A stretch of 64,000 nucleotides of DNA from Labilibacter marinus (GTDB lineage Bacteria > Bacteroidota > Bacteroidia > Bacteroidales > Marinilabiliaceae): NCBI RefSeq assembly GCF_001659685.2, contig NZ_LXYE02000035.1, positions 62,001 to 126,000 of the forward strand, given 5' to 3'. The translations under genes were made by a program, and so were the position numbers. Below the pieces are notes generated by a model that did not search any database, had not been told where the DNA came from, and saw nothing but the letters and a program-made list of their open reading frames with translations. Shown here one piece after another: positions 52,743 to 62,708 of the stretch (position 1 is the first letter of the stretch; each line of letters opens with the position of its first letter).

Positions 52743-53794
52743 GATGAGTGTGTTATATTTTTGTAATTGAGAATGGACTCAATCACTTTTACGGGCTTTG
52801 CTAAATTATTATAATAATCTTGCGCAAGATGTTCTAAACCATGTCTATATTCATCATCTTTCAATATAAAACTTAGCTCTTTTTCTAGTACTTCCTCATC
52901 TTTTACCACATGTAAGGGAAATTTAACCATATCAGTAGTTGGTAAAAAATTGCTCAAGGGTGTAGAAACGATTGCCTTACCCATTGCCAAATACTCACCT
53001 AGTTTCCAACCATGACAATCGTGAACAGCAGGCGTATTAAAAGCAATAGCCGACTTTTTAGTTTTTTGCAAATAAGTATTTACATCCATCTTTTTAGTAA
53101 AAACGAAGCTTTTATAAGTTTCAAAATCAGGATGAGATGTTTTAGCAAAAAAACCACCTTCAAAATTTACATTTAACTTTTTACAAGCTTGGACAAATTT
53201 TAATCGCATGGGGTTTGTAGTTTTTAGGCAATTTTTATGTGGCCATAAGCGACCAATCATAAACACATACGACTCTTCATCTTTATCCAACTGATCCTTT
53301 TTATACTCGTAGGATGCGATTAAAGGACGTTCAAATTGATCCATATAATCTTCGTAATGCCTTTTAAACTTAATATGCGGGGTTCTGTTACTTTTTAAAA
53401 AGTTAAGAATACAATATTTTAAGGTATCTATCTTATTCCAAATCTTTATCCCAAACCCTGGAGGTATAGATATTAACTTGCTTTTATCTTTTACAAAATC
53501 TTTGTGAATATTAATTTTAGCATAAACATCACACCAATCATATGCATATTCATCTACTATCGTTTTATCCCAGAAATCAACTATATACTTAGAATACTCA
53601 ACCCCATCATAAATAACAAAGGCCAGATAATGATCGTAGATTTCATGATCGTTTCTTTTTTTTAACGATTTAAAAGCTTGGGCTGAAAAACGCACGCTAT
53701 CCTTACCAAAATAATCATACAAACCTTGAATATAATATGAGGCATATAAAACTTTTACGGTCGGATCAATGTAAATTGTATATCTCGATTTCAT
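52739..53794 (-). CDS. Glycosyltransferase (GT4-like, GT-B fold)
   Basis: 351 residues, no signal peptide or membrane helix, so cytoplasmic. The C-terminal Rossmann half is recognisable: SYVFMIGRLWPHKN (about 195-208), then AFNTPAVHDCHGWKLGEYLAMGKAIVSTPLSNF, where the Glu after the Gly-Trp-Lys-Leu turn and the G-K-A-I-V-S phrase are those of GT4/GT1-type enzymes. The N-terminal half is divergent. It probably builds a surface polysaccharide or modifies a lipid or glycan; donor and acceptor are unknown. It is convergent with the PorE-like gene, their stops overlapping, and downstream of recQ by 75 bases. Confidence 0.75.
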   Translation of the reverse strand: MKSRYTIYIDPTVKVLYASYYIQGLYDYFGKDSVRFSAQAFKSLKKRNDHEIYDHYLAFVIYDGVEYSKYIVDFWDKTIVDEYAYDWCDVYAKINIHKDFVKDKSKLISIPPGFGIKIWNKIDTLKYCILNFLKSNRTPHIKFKRHYEDYMDQFERPLIASYEYKKDQLDKDEESYVFMIGRLWPHKNCLKTTNPMRLKFVQACKKLNVNFEGGFFAKTSHPDFETYKSFVFTKKMDVNTYLQKTKKSAIAFNTPAVHDCHGWKLGEYLAMGKAIVSTPLSNFLPTTDMVKFPLHVVKDEEVLEKELSFILKDDEYRHGLEHLAQDYYNNLAKPVKVIESILNYKNITHSS

Positions 53795-53869
53795 AGGATT
53801 TGCAACAGTAATTTTATCTAAAACTAATAGAAATTATTGATCTGAAAATAAATGTAAATGCAAATAAAT

Positions 53870-55975
53870 TTATATTTTCAACAAACTCATGGCTAAACGT
53901 ATGACATGATGTGGAATTTGCTTTTTGGCGGTTTCATATATTTCTTGCAAAGAAGCATTGGGTTGATGATTCAAGATTTCCTTTACCTCCATCAATTCGT
54001 AAGGCATTACATATTGCTCAATATCAACAGCCACTCCTTTTTCGAATAGAGTTGCTAAATGCGAATACACTGTAATTACATTTATGCCTTGCTGCGAAGC
54101 GATTATCTCGGGAGACAATCCTTTTTTATATAACTCATAGGTCTTTTGAAAGGCAGGTTTAGCCTTATTACTTTTTTCACCTAAAAAGGCTTTAATTTCA
54201 TCTACAAAAGCTTGCCCATATCTATCCCACTTGGTATTTCCAACTCCAGAAATATCTTTCATCTCCCATTCGTTCGTTGGTCGTTCCTCCACCATCTCTG
54301 CCAAGGTAGCATCCGAAAATAAAATATATGGAGGCACACCTTGCTGAACAGCCATCGTTCGTCGTAACTGACGTAGGCGTTCGAACAAACCTTTTTCTTG
54401 CTGGAAAGCTGGTGCCACAACACGCTTTTTAGGTTCAGGTTTTTTCTCCCGTTTTATTTTCTCATCTAAACGATGGAGCATTACTTTTCCACCCTCAAAC
54501 AAAACCTCATTACTCAAAGGTGTTAAGGCCAAAATACTTCCTAACTGATAATCGATCTTCAGGTAACCTAAACTCACCAATTGATTAACTATACGCTGCC
54601 AATCATCTGTAGAAACATCAGCTCCTGCACCAAATGTTTTTATACTATCCAATTTACCTGCAACCACATCGGGCGTTCTATTACCCGTCATTACATGTGG
54701 TAAAATATTTTGAGGTAGTTTGTTTTGCAATCTGGCTACAGCCGATAATGCTTTTTGAGCCAATAAGGTGCCATCAAATAAAGATTGACTTCCTTTACAA
54801 TTATCGCACTCGCCACAATTATCTTGGGTCCATTCTCCAAAATAATTGAGCAGAAGTTTTCGTCTGCAATGGTTCGATTCTGCCAAATGCAGCATTCTAT
54901 CTAAACGCGCATTTAATATTACTTTTCGCTCTGACTCATCGTTAAATCCAGCCAGTATATTATAGTCCTTACCACCATAAAACAGCAAGGCATGGGCTGG
55001 CATTCCGTCTCTACCACTACGACCTATCTCTTGATAATATCCTTCTATATTTTTGGGTAAATTATGATGCACTACCCATCTAACATTAGATTTGTCAATA
55101 CCCATTCCAAAGGCAATGGTAGCGCAAACCACACGAATTCTATCATTAATAAAATCATTTTGAACTCGATTTCTAATCTCTGCAGGCATACCCGCATGGT
55201 AAAAACCTGCGGCAATACCGTTGCTTTTTAAGTAGCGCGATAAGTCTTCTGTATTCTTTTTACTCAAACAATAGATAATTCCTGATTCTTCTTCTCTTCG
55301 TTGAATAAAGTTTAAGATTACCTCCTTACGTTTATAGGCAGGTCGTGCCTCAATAAAAATATTTGGCCGACTAAACGAATCTTTAAATATGGCAGGTTTA
55401 TGCAGCTTTAACTGAACTACAATATCGTTTTGTGTTAAAGGGTCAGCTGTTGCAGTTAGCGCCATTATTGGCACCTCTTTAAATTGTTTTTTTAAATAGC
55501 CCAGTTTTTTATAATCAGGTCTGAAATCGTGCCCCCACGAGGAGATACAATGCGCCTCATCAATGGCAATTAAATTCAAATTAAGCTGCAACAGGGTGTA
55601 ATAAAAACTCTCTGAGTTCATTTTTTCAGGTGATACATAGAGCAATTTTATTTTTCCATCAAGCGCTCTTTTTATCACATCTGCCTGTTCCGATTCCGTT
55701 AATGAGCTATTGATAAACTCAGCAGCCACACCGTTTACCTTAAGTGCTTCCACCTGATCTTTCATTAAAGCGATCAATGGAGAAACCACAACGGTAACTC
55801 CCGGTAAAGTAAGTGCTGGTATTTGAAAACAAATAGACTTCCCTCCTCCTGTTGGCATTAGTACCAAACTATCCTGTTTGTTTAAAACAGCTTCCACCAC
55901 CTTTTCTTGAGTAGGTCGGAAACTGCTATAACCAAAAACATCTTTTAATATTTGCTTTGCTTGTGAAATAGCCAT
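53870..55975 (-). CDS. recQ: ATP-dependent DNA helicase RecQ
   Basis: 701 residues from the ATG at 55975; a GTG at 56026 would add 17 residues of poor fit. The helicase motifs are all present: PTGGGKSICFQ (41-51), DEAHCISSWGHDFRPDY (139-155), and motif VI as YYQEIGRSGRDG. They are followed by the RecQ zinc site (CRRKLLLNYFG, NCGECDNC), a winged-helix RQC domain, an HRDC domain (FERLRQLRRTMAVQQGVPPYILFSD) and a C-terminal helix-turn-helix-like domain (LYKKGLSPEIIASQQGI). It unwinds DNA 3' to 5' in recombination repair. It is a complete housekeeping gene. Confidence 0.95.
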   Translation of the reverse strand: MAISQAKQILKDVFGYSSFRPTQEKVVEAVLNKQDSLVLMPTGGGKSICFQIPALTLPGVTVVVSPLIALMKDQVEALKVNGVAAEFINSSLTESEQADVIKRALDGKIKLLYVSPEKMNSESFYYTLLQLNLNLIAIDEAHCISSWGHDFRPDYKKLGYLKKQFKEVPIMALTATADPLTQNDIVVQLKLHKPAIFKDSFSRPNIFIEARPAYKRKEVILNFIQRREEESGIIYCLSKKNTEDLSRYLKSNGIAAGFYHAGMPAEIRNRVQNDFINDRIRVVCATIAFGMGIDKSNVRWVVHHNLPKNIEGYYQEIGRSGRDGMPAHALLFYGGKDYNILAGFNDESERKVILNARLDRMLHLAESNHCRRKLLLNYFGEWTQDNCGECDNCKGSQSLFDGTLLAQKALSAVARLQNKLPQNILPHVMTGNRTPDVVAGKLDSIKTFGAGADVSTDDWQRIVNQLVSLGYLKIDYQLGSILALTPLSNEVLFEGGKVMLHRLDEKIKREKKPEPKKRVVAPAFQQEKGLFERLRQLRRTMAVQQGVPPYILFSDATLAEMVEERPTNEWEMKDISGVGNTKWDRYGQAFVDEIKAFLGEKSNKAKPAFQKTYELYKKGLSPEIIASQQGINVITVYSHLATLFEKGVAVDIEQYVMPYELMEVKEILNHQPNASLQEIYETAKKQIPHHVIRLAMSLLKI

Positions 55976-56090
55976 GGCGCAAAAATATCTAAAATTTAAA
56001 AGCTTTTTAATAAAAGTTGTAACCACTTAAAAATAGTGGTAGTCTAAATAAATAGAAACAGATAATTTAAAAATTAAAAACATCTATATT

Positions 56091-56447
56091 ATGGTAGAAA
56101 TTATAGTTCCCGTTACGTTATTTGGTGGTGTATTTACAATGATAATCATGCTTTCTTATTTTAAGAATAGACGCATGGAAAGAACCTCCTTAATTGCTGC
56201 TGGCAAAGAAGCATCCATATTTAATGAAGGTGATAAAAAACCTCTAATTAGCCAAGCTCTTAAATTTGGTATTTTGTTTATTGGTGTTGGATTGGGTTTA
56301 TTAGTAGGTGATTACTTAGCTAATAGTACAAACATGGAGGAAACCATTGCTTATTTAGCACCTGTTTGTATTTCTGGCGGAATAAGCCTTTTGGTTTATT
56401 ACCTGATTCAAAACAAACTTGATCAGAAAAACAAAGAGGAAATCTAA
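56091..56447 (+). CDS. DUF6249-type small membrane protein
   Basis: 118 residues with three hydrophobic helices (about 4-22, 58-78 and 85-106) and a charged cytoplasmic loop between the first two (NRRMERTSLIAAGKEAS). The pattern fits the small Bacteroidota membrane proteins grouped as DUF6249. It is divergent from recQ; the 115-base gap holds a 6-bp palindrome (ACCACT/AGTGGT, 56022-56040) that may be an operator. Function unknown. A strong bidirectional terminator follows. Confidence 0.75.
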   Translation: MVEIIVPVTLFGGVFTMIIMLSYFKNRRMERTSLIAAGKEASIFNEGDKKPLISQALKFGILFIGVGLGLLVGDYLANSTNMEETIAYLAPVCISGGISLLVYYLIQNKLDQKNKEEI

Positions 56448-56472
56448 TGATTTATCCATTAAGGTAATAATT

Positions 56473-56511
56473 AAAAATGGCACCCTATTTATAAGATAAG
56501 GTGCCATTTTT
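56473..56511. terminator. Bidirectional Rho-independent terminator
   Basis: AAAAATGGCACC (56473-56484) and GGTGCCATTTTT (56500-56511) form a perfect 12-bp stem with A/T tracts on both sides, between convergent genes ending at 56447 and 56530. Confidence 0.88.
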
Positions 56512-56529
56512 AATATCTAAGTATTTTTC

Positions 56530-57690
56530 TTATTTCTTAAATCTATAAAGCTTAAGCATTTTATCAAACAATGCCGTATTTTCATAGATACCCATAAACT
56601 CATTAGCTCCAGGTCCAAAAGCAAAAACAGGAACCATTACTCCGCTATGACCTCCTGTTGCATATTTGGCTTTTACAAAACCCTCTGAAATATCACTTTT
56701 CATAAGCGCCATTCCTCCTGTTTCATGATCTGCAGTTACAATAACTAAAGTCTCTCTATCCTTTACTGCAAACTCCAACATTTGACCAATCACCTTGTCA
56801 AAATCTAACATTTCGCCAACTACATACGAGGTATTGTTTTGATGACCACCCCAATCAATCTGCGAACCTTCAATCATCAAGAAAAAACCTTCTTTATCTT
56901 TAGCTAATATCTCTATGGCCTTATCAGAAGCCTCTTGTAACATCTCTCCTCGTTCTGAGAATTTTGCATTATGCTCAGGTGCAGTAAGTACAGCTAATTT
57001 GCCAGAATTAATATTTTTAGCATCATCGAGCTTATTAAAAACTTGATAATTTTTGTCCTCAAGTTCCTTTGTTAAATCTCTTCCATCCTTACGCTCTTTA
57101 AAGAAACTTTCTCCTCCTCCTATAAAAACATTGATATCTGTATTCAAAAAGTCAGCCGCAATCTCTTCGTACATTTCGCGCTTAGGCTGGTGTGCTATAA
57201 AACTTGCTGGCGTGGCATGCGTGATGGCCGATGTTGACACCAATCCTGTTGCTTTGTTATTTGTTTCTGCAATTTCTAAAATAGTTTCCAGGGGATTGCC
57301 ATCAGCATCCACACCAATAGCTCCATTATAAGTCTTCTTTCCGGACGATATGGCTGTACCACCTGCTGCAGAATCGGTAATATAATGCGAACTACTTTGT
57401 GTTTTTGAAAAACCAATGGCTTTCATATTTTGCAAGTGGAGTTTTCCTTTATTGGCAGTAATACCAGAAAACACATGGCTAACTCCCATTCCATCACCTA
57501 TCAATAAAATAATATTCTTTGGATGTTTCTTAAATTTCAGTTCGTCTTCTGCATAAATTTTTACATCATAAAAATCTTCATTCTGATATTCAAATTTTGC
57601 ATCAACCGTTTTATAGTTCTCTTGAGCAACAATTCCTGTTGCAGGTAATATTAAAAACAATAAAACAAATTGTAATATCCTATTTTTCAT
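56530..57690 (-). CDS. Alkaline phosphatase (PhoA family)
   Basis: 386 residues with a signal peptide (to VAQ), so periplasmic. NIILLIGDGMGVSH (59-72) carries the metal ligand Asp66, TDSAAGGTA (106-114) the phosphoserine nucleophile Ser107, and TADHETGG the later metal ligands. It is shorter than E. coli PhoA, as is common in Bacteroidota. It hydrolyses phosphate monoesters outside the cytoplasm. It is a single-gene unit with a strong terminator after it. No Pho box was identified upstream. Confidence 0.93.
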   Translation of the reverse strand: MKNRILQFVLLFLILPATGIVAQENYKTVDAKFEYQNEDFYDVKIYAEDELKFKKHPKNIILLIGDGMGVSHVFSGITANKGKLHLQNMKAIGFSKTQSSSHYITDSAAGGTAISSGKKTYNGAIGVDADGNPLETILEIAETNNKATGLVSTSAITHATPASFIAHQPKREMYEEIAADFLNTDINVFIGGGESFFKERKDGRDLTKELEDKNYQVFNKLDDAKNINSGKLAVLTAPEHNAKFSERGEMLQEASDKAIEILAKDKEGFFLMIEGSQIDWGGHQNNTSYVVGEMLDFDKVIGQMLEFAVKDRETLVIVTADHETGGMALMKSDISEGFVKAKYATGGHSGVMVPVFAFGPGANEFMGIYENTALFDKMLKLYRFKK

Positions 57691-58042
57691 CGTGTTCTAA
57701 ATTGATCTATTTTAAAAAAATGCGTTGCAATCTAATAATAATTCTCACTTGAATAACTATCAAATGACATACTTAGTTCATGTATATAGAAAATATTTTT
57801 TACCCACCCTTTTCGATACAGAAAATTAACAATATAGCAATTCAACCCCGAATAAAAAGACTAATCGCCTATAGAAAATAGCAATATTTGAAACTACACC
57901 CCTCCGCAATATACATTCCTTGAATAAAAACCCATTTTTAACTATTCTTAACGGAAGTAATCGAATTATATCCGCATATATTCTACATATTTGCAGTAGG
58001 GATTTTTCATAAAACTTGGATTTAGTTAGCTGAGTTAAGGGT
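57691..58042. other. Intergenic region, no gene seen
   Basis: 352 bases between the alkaline phosphatase start and the PAP2 gene end. It is AT-rich with no protein-like frame. A plus-strand terminator at its right end (58043-58077) suggests a possible short plus-strand transcript from here, but no promoter matching the consensus is visible. Confidence 0.4.
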
Positions 58043-58077
58043 AAAGGACGGATTTTTTAATCTGTCCTTTTTTTATG
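58043..58077 (+). terminator. Terminator overlapping the 3' end of the PAP2 gene
   Basis: AAAGGACGGATT (58043-58054) pairs with AATCTGTCCTTT (58059-58070) with one G-T wobble. On the plus strand it is followed by a seven-T run that includes the last stem bases and the loop side T residues. The right arm is also the last codons of PAP2 on the other strand. Confidence 0.65.
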
Positions 58078-58881
58078 CTTTGATTTCTTATGAGTTTTAT
58101 CTTCAAAAAATAGTATTTCAATAAAGCCTGTACTAATTACAACACCAGCAATAAGGCTTCCCCACAATGCTCCAAACGTCACATCCAAAGGCGTATGTAC
58201 ACCAATCACAACCCTAGAATAGGCCATAATAACTGCCCATAAAAACAATAGACAGACTACCCAAACATGCTTACGTTTAAAATATTTAAGAAAGATATAT
58301 GATAATAAACTCATCATTAAAAAAACAGTTACCGTATGCCCTGATGGAAAAGAATAACCTGCTTCTTTAATCCATACCTTTTTTATTAAGTTACTAATGG
58401 ACTGATGTTGATCGTTTTTAATATCAATACCTTCTGTTTTTAAATAATCTTGCACATAAGCTCTTCTTAATTCTTTTCCTTCTTGCTGATAAAACTCGTT
58501 AGCATTAAAGCCATATTCTTTCTGCAGTAATTCAATACTTGGTCGGTGTACGCACAATTGCTCTTTTATTAAATGTTCGTTTAAAAAAGCTGTAGCGCCA
58601 ATAACCGCGCCTAAAAAAACGATCAGCATAAAAGCCTTAAGTAATCTTTTGAGCGTCCCTTGATAAGTAAACGACCAAACTATGGCAATTATTAATATAG
58701 TAATACCTACTCCAACTGTACCGCCTATATTGGTTAACCCAATCCAAAATGCAGCCCAAAATTCATTAAATACAACTAAATTAGATACTGGCAACACAAA
58801 TGTTAATGCTACTAATGTAACTGCACATAAGCTGAATAACAAAACCAGATTTAAACCTTTTCTTTTTTTTATAATACGCAT
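58057..58881 (-). CDS. PAP2 superfamily membrane phosphatase
   Basis: 274 residues from the ATG at 58881, preceded by an A/G-rich stretch; an ATG at 58932 would add 17 residues. It has about six membrane helices. The PAP2 active site is complete: KEQLCVHRPS (106-115), PSGH (179-182) and SRVVIGVHTPLD (222-233). It dephosphorylates a lipid phosphate such as undecaprenyl pyrophosphate or phosphatidic acid. A soluble loop of about 70 residues between the first two motifs is longer than in most relatives. The C-terminal tail is strongly basic (KTHKKSKHKKRTD). Confidence 0.88.
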   Translation of the reverse strand: MRIIKKRKGLNLVLLFSLCAVTLVALTFVLPVSNLVVFNEFWAAFWIGLTNIGGTVGVGITILIIAIVWSFTYQGTLKRLLKAFMLIVFLGAVIGATAFLNEHLIKEQLCVHRPSIELLQKEYGFNANEFYQQEGKELRRAYVQDYLKTEGIDIKNDQHQSISNLIKKVWIKEAGYSFPSGHTVTVFLMMSLLSYIFLKYFKRKHVWVVCLLFLWAVIMAYSRVVIGVHTPLDVTFGALWGSLIAGVVISTGFIEILFFEDKTHKKSKHKKRTD

Positions 58882-59173
58882 TAGATGTCTTTCTTGGTGA
58901 ATAAAAAGTGATAGCCCAACTATCACTTTCATGAAAAACAAAAGTAAGTTTTAATTAGTTGAATAGCGAATACCACTAACAAACTTGATTATTAAGCCAA
59001 ATTTTACGACATTATAAATGAAGTTAAAAATCATTGATAATTCGGTACTCTAAATACCAGATTCTAACCGTGATGTTAACTATGTTTTATCTTATTGTTA
59101 TCGCGTAGTTTTATAAATCGTATTAAATATATTATATTGTGCACGGTACTTAAAACCTAAACAAAAATTTGCA

Positions 59174-59563
59174 ATGGCAGAATTAAAAGAAAAAATTGAA
59201 CTTGAATACGTTATTAAAACCTCTCCTTCTATTTTGTATAACCGCTTATCTAGCCCTAGCGGACTTTCAGAGTGGTTTTCTGACGATGTGAATGTCAAAG
59301 GTGATGTTTATTCATTTATTTGGGAAGGTTCAGGGCAAGAAGCTAAGTTACTCTCTAAAAAAGATAACAAGTATGTGCGTTTTCATTGGTTAGATGATGA
59401 AGAGGAGGATACTTTTTTTGAATTTACAATTGATGTAGATGAGCTAACTGGAGATACTGCGTTGGTTGTGACTGACTTTGCAGAGGCAGATGATAAAGAA
59501 GACGCTATTGAGTTATGGAATCAACAAGTTGATCAACTAAAACATGGCTTAGGCTCGGTTTAA
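59174..59563 (+). CDS. START-like domain protein
   Basis: 129 residues, cytoplasmic. Strand-helix pattern of the START/AHSA1 fold: IELEYVIKTSPSILYNRLSSPSGLSEWFSDDV at the N-terminus, the FHWLDDEEEDTFFEFTI strand pair, and a long C-terminal helix (ELWNQQVDQLKHGLG). It is very acidic. This small Bacteroidota-specific version is widespread, and its ligand and role are unknown. The next gene has its own promoter at 59568. Confidence 0.85.
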   Translation: MAELKEKIELEYVIKTSPSILYNRLSSPSGLSEWFSDDVNVKGDVYSFIWEGSGQEAKLLSKKDNKYVRFHWLDDEEEDTFFEFTIDVDELTGDTALVVTDFAEADDKEDAIELWNQQVDQLKHGLGSV

Positions 59564-59567
59564 AATC

Positions 59568-59599
59568 TTGCTAAACATTAAAATATTAGTATAACTTTG
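59568..59599 (+). promoter_or_regulatory. Bacteroidota-type promoter of the LptF/G gene
   Basis: TTG (59568-59570), 21 bases, then TAACTTTG (59592-59599). The leader of about 78 bases contains a small hairpin AGAATC-CAC-GATTCT (59607-59621), which with the following T run may also terminate the START-like transcript. Confidence 0.7.
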
Positions 59600-59683
59600 C
59601 ATTCTCAGAATCCACGATTCTTTGAATGCATTTTTTTTGGCATTATTCATGCATGCCAACGGCAAAAAACCTAAATATTTATC

Positions 59684-61207
59684 ATGAAGCGACTGCATAT
59701 TTTCATCTTAAAAAGCTATTTGAATCCGTTAATAATGACGTTTTTAATTTCGCTTTTTATATTGGTCATGCAATTTTTATGGCGTTATGTTGACGACCTT
59801 GTAGGAAAAGGATTAGAAATAAGCATTTTGGTTGAGCTTATTTTTTACGCTTCACTAATGGTAGTTCCTATGGCATTGCCTTTGGCCATATTATTGGCCT
59901 CCTTAATGTCGTTCGGTAATTTAGGTGAAAACTACGAACTCACTGCGCTTAAGTCAGCAGGCATTTCCTTACCTCGAATAATGTCACCCTTAATTATATT
60001 TTTGGTTTTTGTTTGCTTTGGAGCCTTTAAGTTTTCAAATAACATTTTACCTGTAGCTAACTTAAAACTATATAGTCTATTATGGTCTGTACGCCAAGCT
60101 AGCCCAGAGTTTGACATTAAAGAGAAAATATTTTACAATGGGCTAACGGATTTTATTATTAAAATAGACAAGAAATCACAGACTGATGATATGCTTTATG
60201 GTATCATGATTTATGACCATAGAAATAAACTAGCCAAAAATAGTAATGTTACCATTGCCGATTCAGGTAAACTTCAATTTTCAGATGATAAAACATCGCT
60301 GAAGCTTACCTTATGGGATGGTGTTACTTACGACGAAAAAGCTGACCAGAAGAAAAGGACCATCAGGTCAAAAGATAAGCAACAGTTTAGGATAGATAAT
60401 TTCAAAAAGCAGATTGCTTTAATTCCTATGCAAGGGATGGATTTTCAGCGGCATGACGAAGGTTTATTTAAGAACCACAACAGGATGAAGAACCTCGAGC
60501 AATTAAGTCATGATTCTGATTCGTTACAAACAGAAAGAGATATACATATTCAACGTTTAAAACCTAGAGTTGAGCAGAACTACTTTGTTTTAAACAAAAC
60601 ACATAATCGAAAACTCAGACGAGAGCTAGAAGATGACCCTGATATTGATTCTGCGCTGATAAAAGCCTTTAAACCTAGAGCTATAGAATCTTACGGCATT
60701 GCCGACATAGATAGCGTATTTGAGAGCTTTGATGCTGGCACTAAAGTAATGGTATTAGAAAATGCACTACGAAGAGCAAGAGATACCAAAAGCCAAATTG
60801 ATGAAGGCATGGTAAATGTAGACAAAGTCGATTATCAACTTGTTAGGCATAAAATTGAGTGGCATCGCAAGTTTACTTTATCCTTTGCCTGCTTTATTTT
60901 CTTTTTTATTGGAGCTCCTTTAGGCGCCATTATCAGAAAAGGAGGATTAGGTATGCCCGTGGTTATTTCTATCATCTTTTTTATAGTCTACTATATCATT
61001 GATACGTTTGGTCTTAAAGTAAGTAAGGAAGGCGTATGGCCTCCTCATATAGGTATGTGGTTATCATCATTTGTTCTATTTCCAATTGGTGTATTTTTAA
61101 CCTATAAAGCAGCTACCGATTCTGCCATACTAAATGCAGATGCTTACATTATTTTCTTTCAAAAATTGTTTGCACGACTTAAAAAGAGAATAAAAGGCAA
61201 TAAATAA
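59684..61207 (+). CDS. LptF/LptG family permease
   Basis: 507 residues. Three N-terminal helices (first hydrophobic block MTFLISLFILVMQFLW; then SILVELIFYASLMVVPMALPLAILLASLM), a large periplasmic beta-jellyroll-type domain (about 130-395) and three C-terminal helices ending about residue 480. This is the YjgP/YjgQ family, which with LptB drives lipopolysaccharide from the inner membrane to the cell surface. Bacteroidota carry single-chain versions at scattered loci, so I do not choose between lptF and lptG. The periplasmic part contains a charged helical insertion (about 255-370) longer than in E. coli. Confidence 0.9.
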   Translation: MKRLHIFILKSYLNPLIMTFLISLFILVMQFLWRYVDDLVGKGLEISILVELIFYASLMVVPMALPLAILLASLMSFGNLGENYELTALKSAGISLPRIMSPLIIFLVFVCFGAFKFSNNILPVANLKLYSLLWSVRQASPEFDIKEKIFYNGLTDFIIKIDKKSQTDDMLYGIMIYDHRNKLAKNSNVTIADSGKLQFSDDKTSLKLTLWDGVTYDEKADQKKRTIRSKDKQQFRIDNFKKQIALIPMQGMDFQRHDEGLFKNHNRMKNLEQLSHDSDSLQTERDIHIQRLKPRVEQNYFVLNKTHNRKLRRELEDDPDIDSALIKAFKPRAIESYGIADIDSVFESFDAGTKVMVLENALRRARDTKSQIDEGMVNVDKVDYQLVRHKIEWHRKFTLSFACFIFFFIGAPLGAIIRKGGLGMPVVISIIFFIVYYIIDTFGLKVSKEGVWPPHIGMWLSSFVLFPIGVFLTYKAATDSAILNADAYIIFFQKLFARLKKRIKGNK

Positions 61208-61340
61208 CTCCCGTATTTTTCGTATCTTATTTTTGCCTTTTAACATTGGCAACAAACTTGTTACGAAACTATTTAAACCTATCTCAAACCAAGTTTTACA
61301 CATTGACATACAAGGCTTAAACATGCATTGAATTATTTCA

Positions 61341-61370
61341 TTGTTGAGCGTAAATATTTAATTACCTTTG
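61341..61370 (+). promoter_or_regulatory. Bacteroidota-type promoter of ribBA
   Basis: TTG (61341-61343), 19 bases, then TACCTTTG (61363-61370). The predicted leader is about 38 bases, too short for an FMN riboswitch. Confidence 0.75.
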
Positions 61371-61413
61371 CAAGCCTAAAAAAACAACTTTTCCGTAAAA
61401 ATTAATTGTTGCC

Positions 61414-62646
61414 ATGAGCGATAACAAATATCAATTAAATACTATTGAAGAGGCTATTGAAGCCATTAAACAAGGGGAGCTTATCATTGTAATTGATGAT
61501 GAAGACAGAGAGAACGAGGGTGATTTTATTGCTGCTGGAGAGTTAATGACTCCGGAAAAGGTAAACTTTATGGCCACGCATGGTAGAGGTTTAATTTGTA
61601 CGCCTATTACCGAAGAACGATGCGAAGAGCTTGAACTTGATTTAATGGTAGGTAAAAATACCGCTTTACATGCCACTCCATTTACTGTTTCTGTTGATTT
61701 AAATGGTCATGGTTGTACCACAGGTATTTCTGCATCGGACAGAGCTAAAACCATTTTAGCTTTATGCGACAAACGCACCGAACCTGAAGATTTAGGAAGA
61801 CCGGGTCATATCTTTCCGCTTAAAGCGAAAAACAAAGGTGTACTAAGAAGAGCTGGACATACCGAAGCTGCTGTTGACTTAGCTCGTTTAGCTGGTTTAT
61901 CACCAGTGGGTGTTTTAGTGGAGATTATGAACGAGGATGGTACCATGGCTCGCTTACCAGAATTAATTGAAATCGCTAAAAAGTTCGACCTTAAACTAAT
62001 TACCATTAAGGATTTAATTGCTTACAGGTTAAAGCAAGAAAGCTTAGTAATTAAAGGTGTTCAGGTGAATATGCCTACCGATCATGGTAATTTCCAATTT
62101 ATTCCTTTTAAACAAAAATCGAACGGGTTAGAGCACATGGCCTTAATTAAAGGTGAATGGACAGAAGACGAACCTATCTTAGTTCGAGTTCACTCATCTT
62201 GTGCTACAGGAGACATTTTTCACTCCAAAAGATGTGAATGTGGAGAGCAGCTTCATAAAGCTATGGAGACGATTGAAAAAGAAGGTAAAGGTGTTATTGT
62301 TTACATGAACCAAGAAGGTAGAGGAATTGGTTTAATGAATAAAATTGCGGCCTATAAATTACAAGAAGAAGGTATGGATACGGTAGACGCCAACGTTGAA
62401 TTAGGTTTTAATGCCGATGAACGTGACTACGGTGTTGGCGCTCAGATATTACGAGAACTAGGAGTGTGTAAAATGAAACTAATGACCAATAATCCAGTTA
62501 AAAGAATTGGTTTAGAAGGCTATGGACTTGAGATAGTTGACAATATTGGTTTAGAAGTTAAACCAAACGCACACAACGAATTTTACATGAAGACGAAAAA
62601 GGAAAAGATGGGTCACAACCTTGATTTCTTTAAATATGAAAAATAG
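61414..62646 (+). CDS. ribBA: Bifunctional 3,4-dihydroxy-2-butanone-4-phosphate synthase / GTP cyclohydrolase II
   Basis: 410 residues, a normal length. The N-terminal RibB half has [11 protein letters not shown] (28-38, metal and substrate site) and the [10 protein letters not shown] region. The C-terminal RibA half has the zinc site [17 protein letters not shown] and the NQEGRGIGL motif, and the family end MTNNPVKR followed by [15 protein letters not shown]. It supplies both starting branches of riboflavin synthesis. It is a single-gene unit with its own promoter and terminator. Confidence 0.96.
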   Translation: MSDNKYQLNTIEEAIEAIKQGELIIVIDDEDRENEGDFIAAGELMTPEKVNFMATHGRGLICTPITEERCEELELDLMVGKNTALHATPFTVSVDLNGHGCTTGISASDRAKTILALCDKRTEPEDLGRPGHIFPLKAKNKGVLRRAGHTEAAVDLARLAGLSPVGVLVEIMNEDGTMARLPELIEIAKKFDLKLITIKDLIAYRLKQESLVIKGVQVNMPTDHGNFQFIPFKQKSNGLEHMALIKGEWTEDEPILVRVHSSCATGDIFHSKRCECGEQLHKAMETIEKEGKGVIVYMNQEGRGIGLMNKIAAYKLQEEGMDTVDANVELGFNADERDYGVGAQILRELGVCKMKLMTNNPVKRIGLEGYGLEIVDNIGLEVKPNAHNEFYMKTKKEKMGHNLDFFKYEK

Positions 62647-62680
62647 CAAAGCTAATTTTTAAGCTTTTACAATATTATAG

Positions 62681-62708
62681 AGAGTGGTTTTATAGCCACT
62701 CTTTTTTT
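62681..62708 (+). terminator. Rho-independent terminator of ribBA
   Basis: AGAGTGG (62681-62687) pairs with CCACTCT (62696-62702) over an 8-base loop, followed by TTTTTT (62703-62708). The T run overlaps the stop of the convergent anmK by two bases. Confidence 0.85.

Noticed and set aside
55976-56040. Minus-strand -7 element TATTTTTG just upstream of recQ
   Set aside because: It would place the transcript start on the ATG and has no TTG at the -33 distance.
61208-61413. FMN riboswitch upstream of ribBA
   Set aside because: The predicted start of transcription leaves a leader of only about 38 bases, and no conserved RFN core was seen.
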